A DNA stretch of 5,306 nucleotides from Granulicella sp. UBA5172 (lineage in GTDB: Bacteria > Acidobacteriota > Terriglobia > Terriglobales > Acidobacteriaceae): NCBI GenBank assembly GCA_002413385.1, contig DHWW01000110.1:7785-13090 (forward strand), in the 5' to 3' direction. The position numbers and the translations under genes are program-made. Shown in pieces: positions 4,776-5,306 of the stretch (position 1 is its first letter; each line of letters starts with the position of its first letter). Below the pieces are notes generated by a model. It saw nothing but the letters and a program-made list of their open reading frames with translations, was not told where the DNA came from and searched no databases.

Positions 4776-5306
4776 TTATGCCACGAGAGGGGAACAGCCT
4801 TTTTCCAGCTCTGCTATCACGTCGAGAGCACTGTAGTGAGACTCGCCTGGCGGCAGGAACTGAGCTACTGTGCTTAGATCATCTCCCGCAGTGACAATTC
4901 CCAGTTCCACACGTTGTCCGTTGAGCACCTGTGGGAACCCAACGTTAGCAAGGAGTCCATTGCAGATACACTTTCGGCCAACTACATCTTCAGCTTTACC
5001 ACCCTTCGAGAGGTAAATCGTAAGTGGCTCGGCAGAACAACGGTAACCAATTTCTCCTTCGGATGTGCGGTAAGCCTCACGCAGGAAGCCGAGATTGCAG
5101 ATGCGTGGTCGCGCTGCGTACAGCTCAGGCTCTGAATACGTGCCTTCCAACTGCGCTACCTTGAAGGGGAATCCAGTTGGCGATGCCAAAGGATCCGTGA
5201 AGACGTGAGATGTTCCAGCAATGACTTTATCCAGCAGATCCCGTTTGTAGTCCTCTCGCAAACCGGACTCTGATGAAAATTCAAACGCTGTTCCTACCTG
5301 AACGCC
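4776..5306 (-). CDS. Nitronate monooxygenase (2-nitropropane dioxygenase family), C-terminal part
   Basis: FMN-dependent nitronate monooxygenases oxidise toxic alkyl nitronates such as propionate 3-nitronate in the cytosol without releasing free peroxide. Only the last 176 residues are in the window; the frame stays open to the right edge, so the N-terminal part of the TIM barrel is missing. The visible part begins with GVQVGTAFEFSSESG (1-15), the conserved FMN-phosphate region at the end of the barrel. A TTG at 5259-5261 is an internal Leu codon, not a start, because this motif lies upstream of it. The C-terminal extension has C70, C90 and C113-x-C115 within RPRICNLG, IGYRCSAEP and GRKCICNGLLAN, then a TAGDDL motif (139-144), as in the long (roughly 450-aa or more) bacterial members of COG2070. 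The four-Cys layout might bind a metal, which is speculation. Gene order gives no clue to the substrate; no neighbouring nitroalkane gene is seen. Confidence 0.88.
   Translation of the reverse strand, partial: GVQVGTAFEFSSESGLREDYKRDLLDKVIAGTSHVFTDPLASPTGFPFKVAQLEGTYSEPELYAARPRICNLGFLREAYRTSEGEIGYRCSAEPLTIYLSKGGKAEDVVGRKCICNGLLANVGFPQVLNGQRVELGIVTAGDDLSTVAQFLPPGESHYSALDVIAELEKGCSPLVA

Overview
The window is high-GC with a strong preference for C-ending codons over its first half and lower GC from about position 4050 on. Gene content and protein style (two-domain MazG, COG3375-type GNAT, bactofilin, a short basic AT-hook protein, long-form nitronate monooxygenase) suggest a soil-type Acidobacteriota bacterium, probably class Terriglobia / family Acidobacteriaceae. 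This assignment is inferred from protein resemblance, not from a marker gene.

Layout. (1) Positions 2-2734, + strand: a tight three-gene run. It holds the 3' part of mazG (start outside the window), a GNAT acyltransferase whose TTG start overlaps the mazG stop, and an enolase-superfamily enzyme of the o-succinylbenzoate synthase / N-succinylamino acid racemase (OSBS/NSAR) type. (2) A 13-bp perfect inverted repeat with a 32-nt loop spans the stop codon of the enolase-type gene and leads into a spacer. (3) Positions 2903-3994, + strand: a bactofilin followed after 27 nt by a methyltransferase-like protein with a degenerate SAM motif I. (4) A perfect 16-bp-arm bidirectional terminator at 4015-4049 separates this from the - strand genes. 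(5) Positions 4083-4394, - strand: a 103-aa coiled-coil / AT-hook / Lys-rich protein, probably nucleoid-associated. (6) Positions 4395-4775: a 381-bp lower-GC spacer with no convincing gene but with a repeated dyad. (7) Positions 4776-5306, - strand: the C-terminal 176 residues of a long-form nitronate monooxygenase, whose start lies beyond the right edge.

How the genes may work together. The GNAT + OSBS/NSAR pair matches two of the three steps of the known D-amino-acid inversion pathway: N-succinylation of a D-amino acid, racemisation of the N-succinyl derivative, then hydrolysis by an L-desuccinylase. The hydrolase is not in the window, so a menaquinone (menC) role, or both roles, remains possible. 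The bactofilin and methyltransferase-like protein look like a two-gene cell-envelope or cytoskeleton unit of unknown joint function. I saw no mobile element, CRISPR array, tRNA or rRNA.
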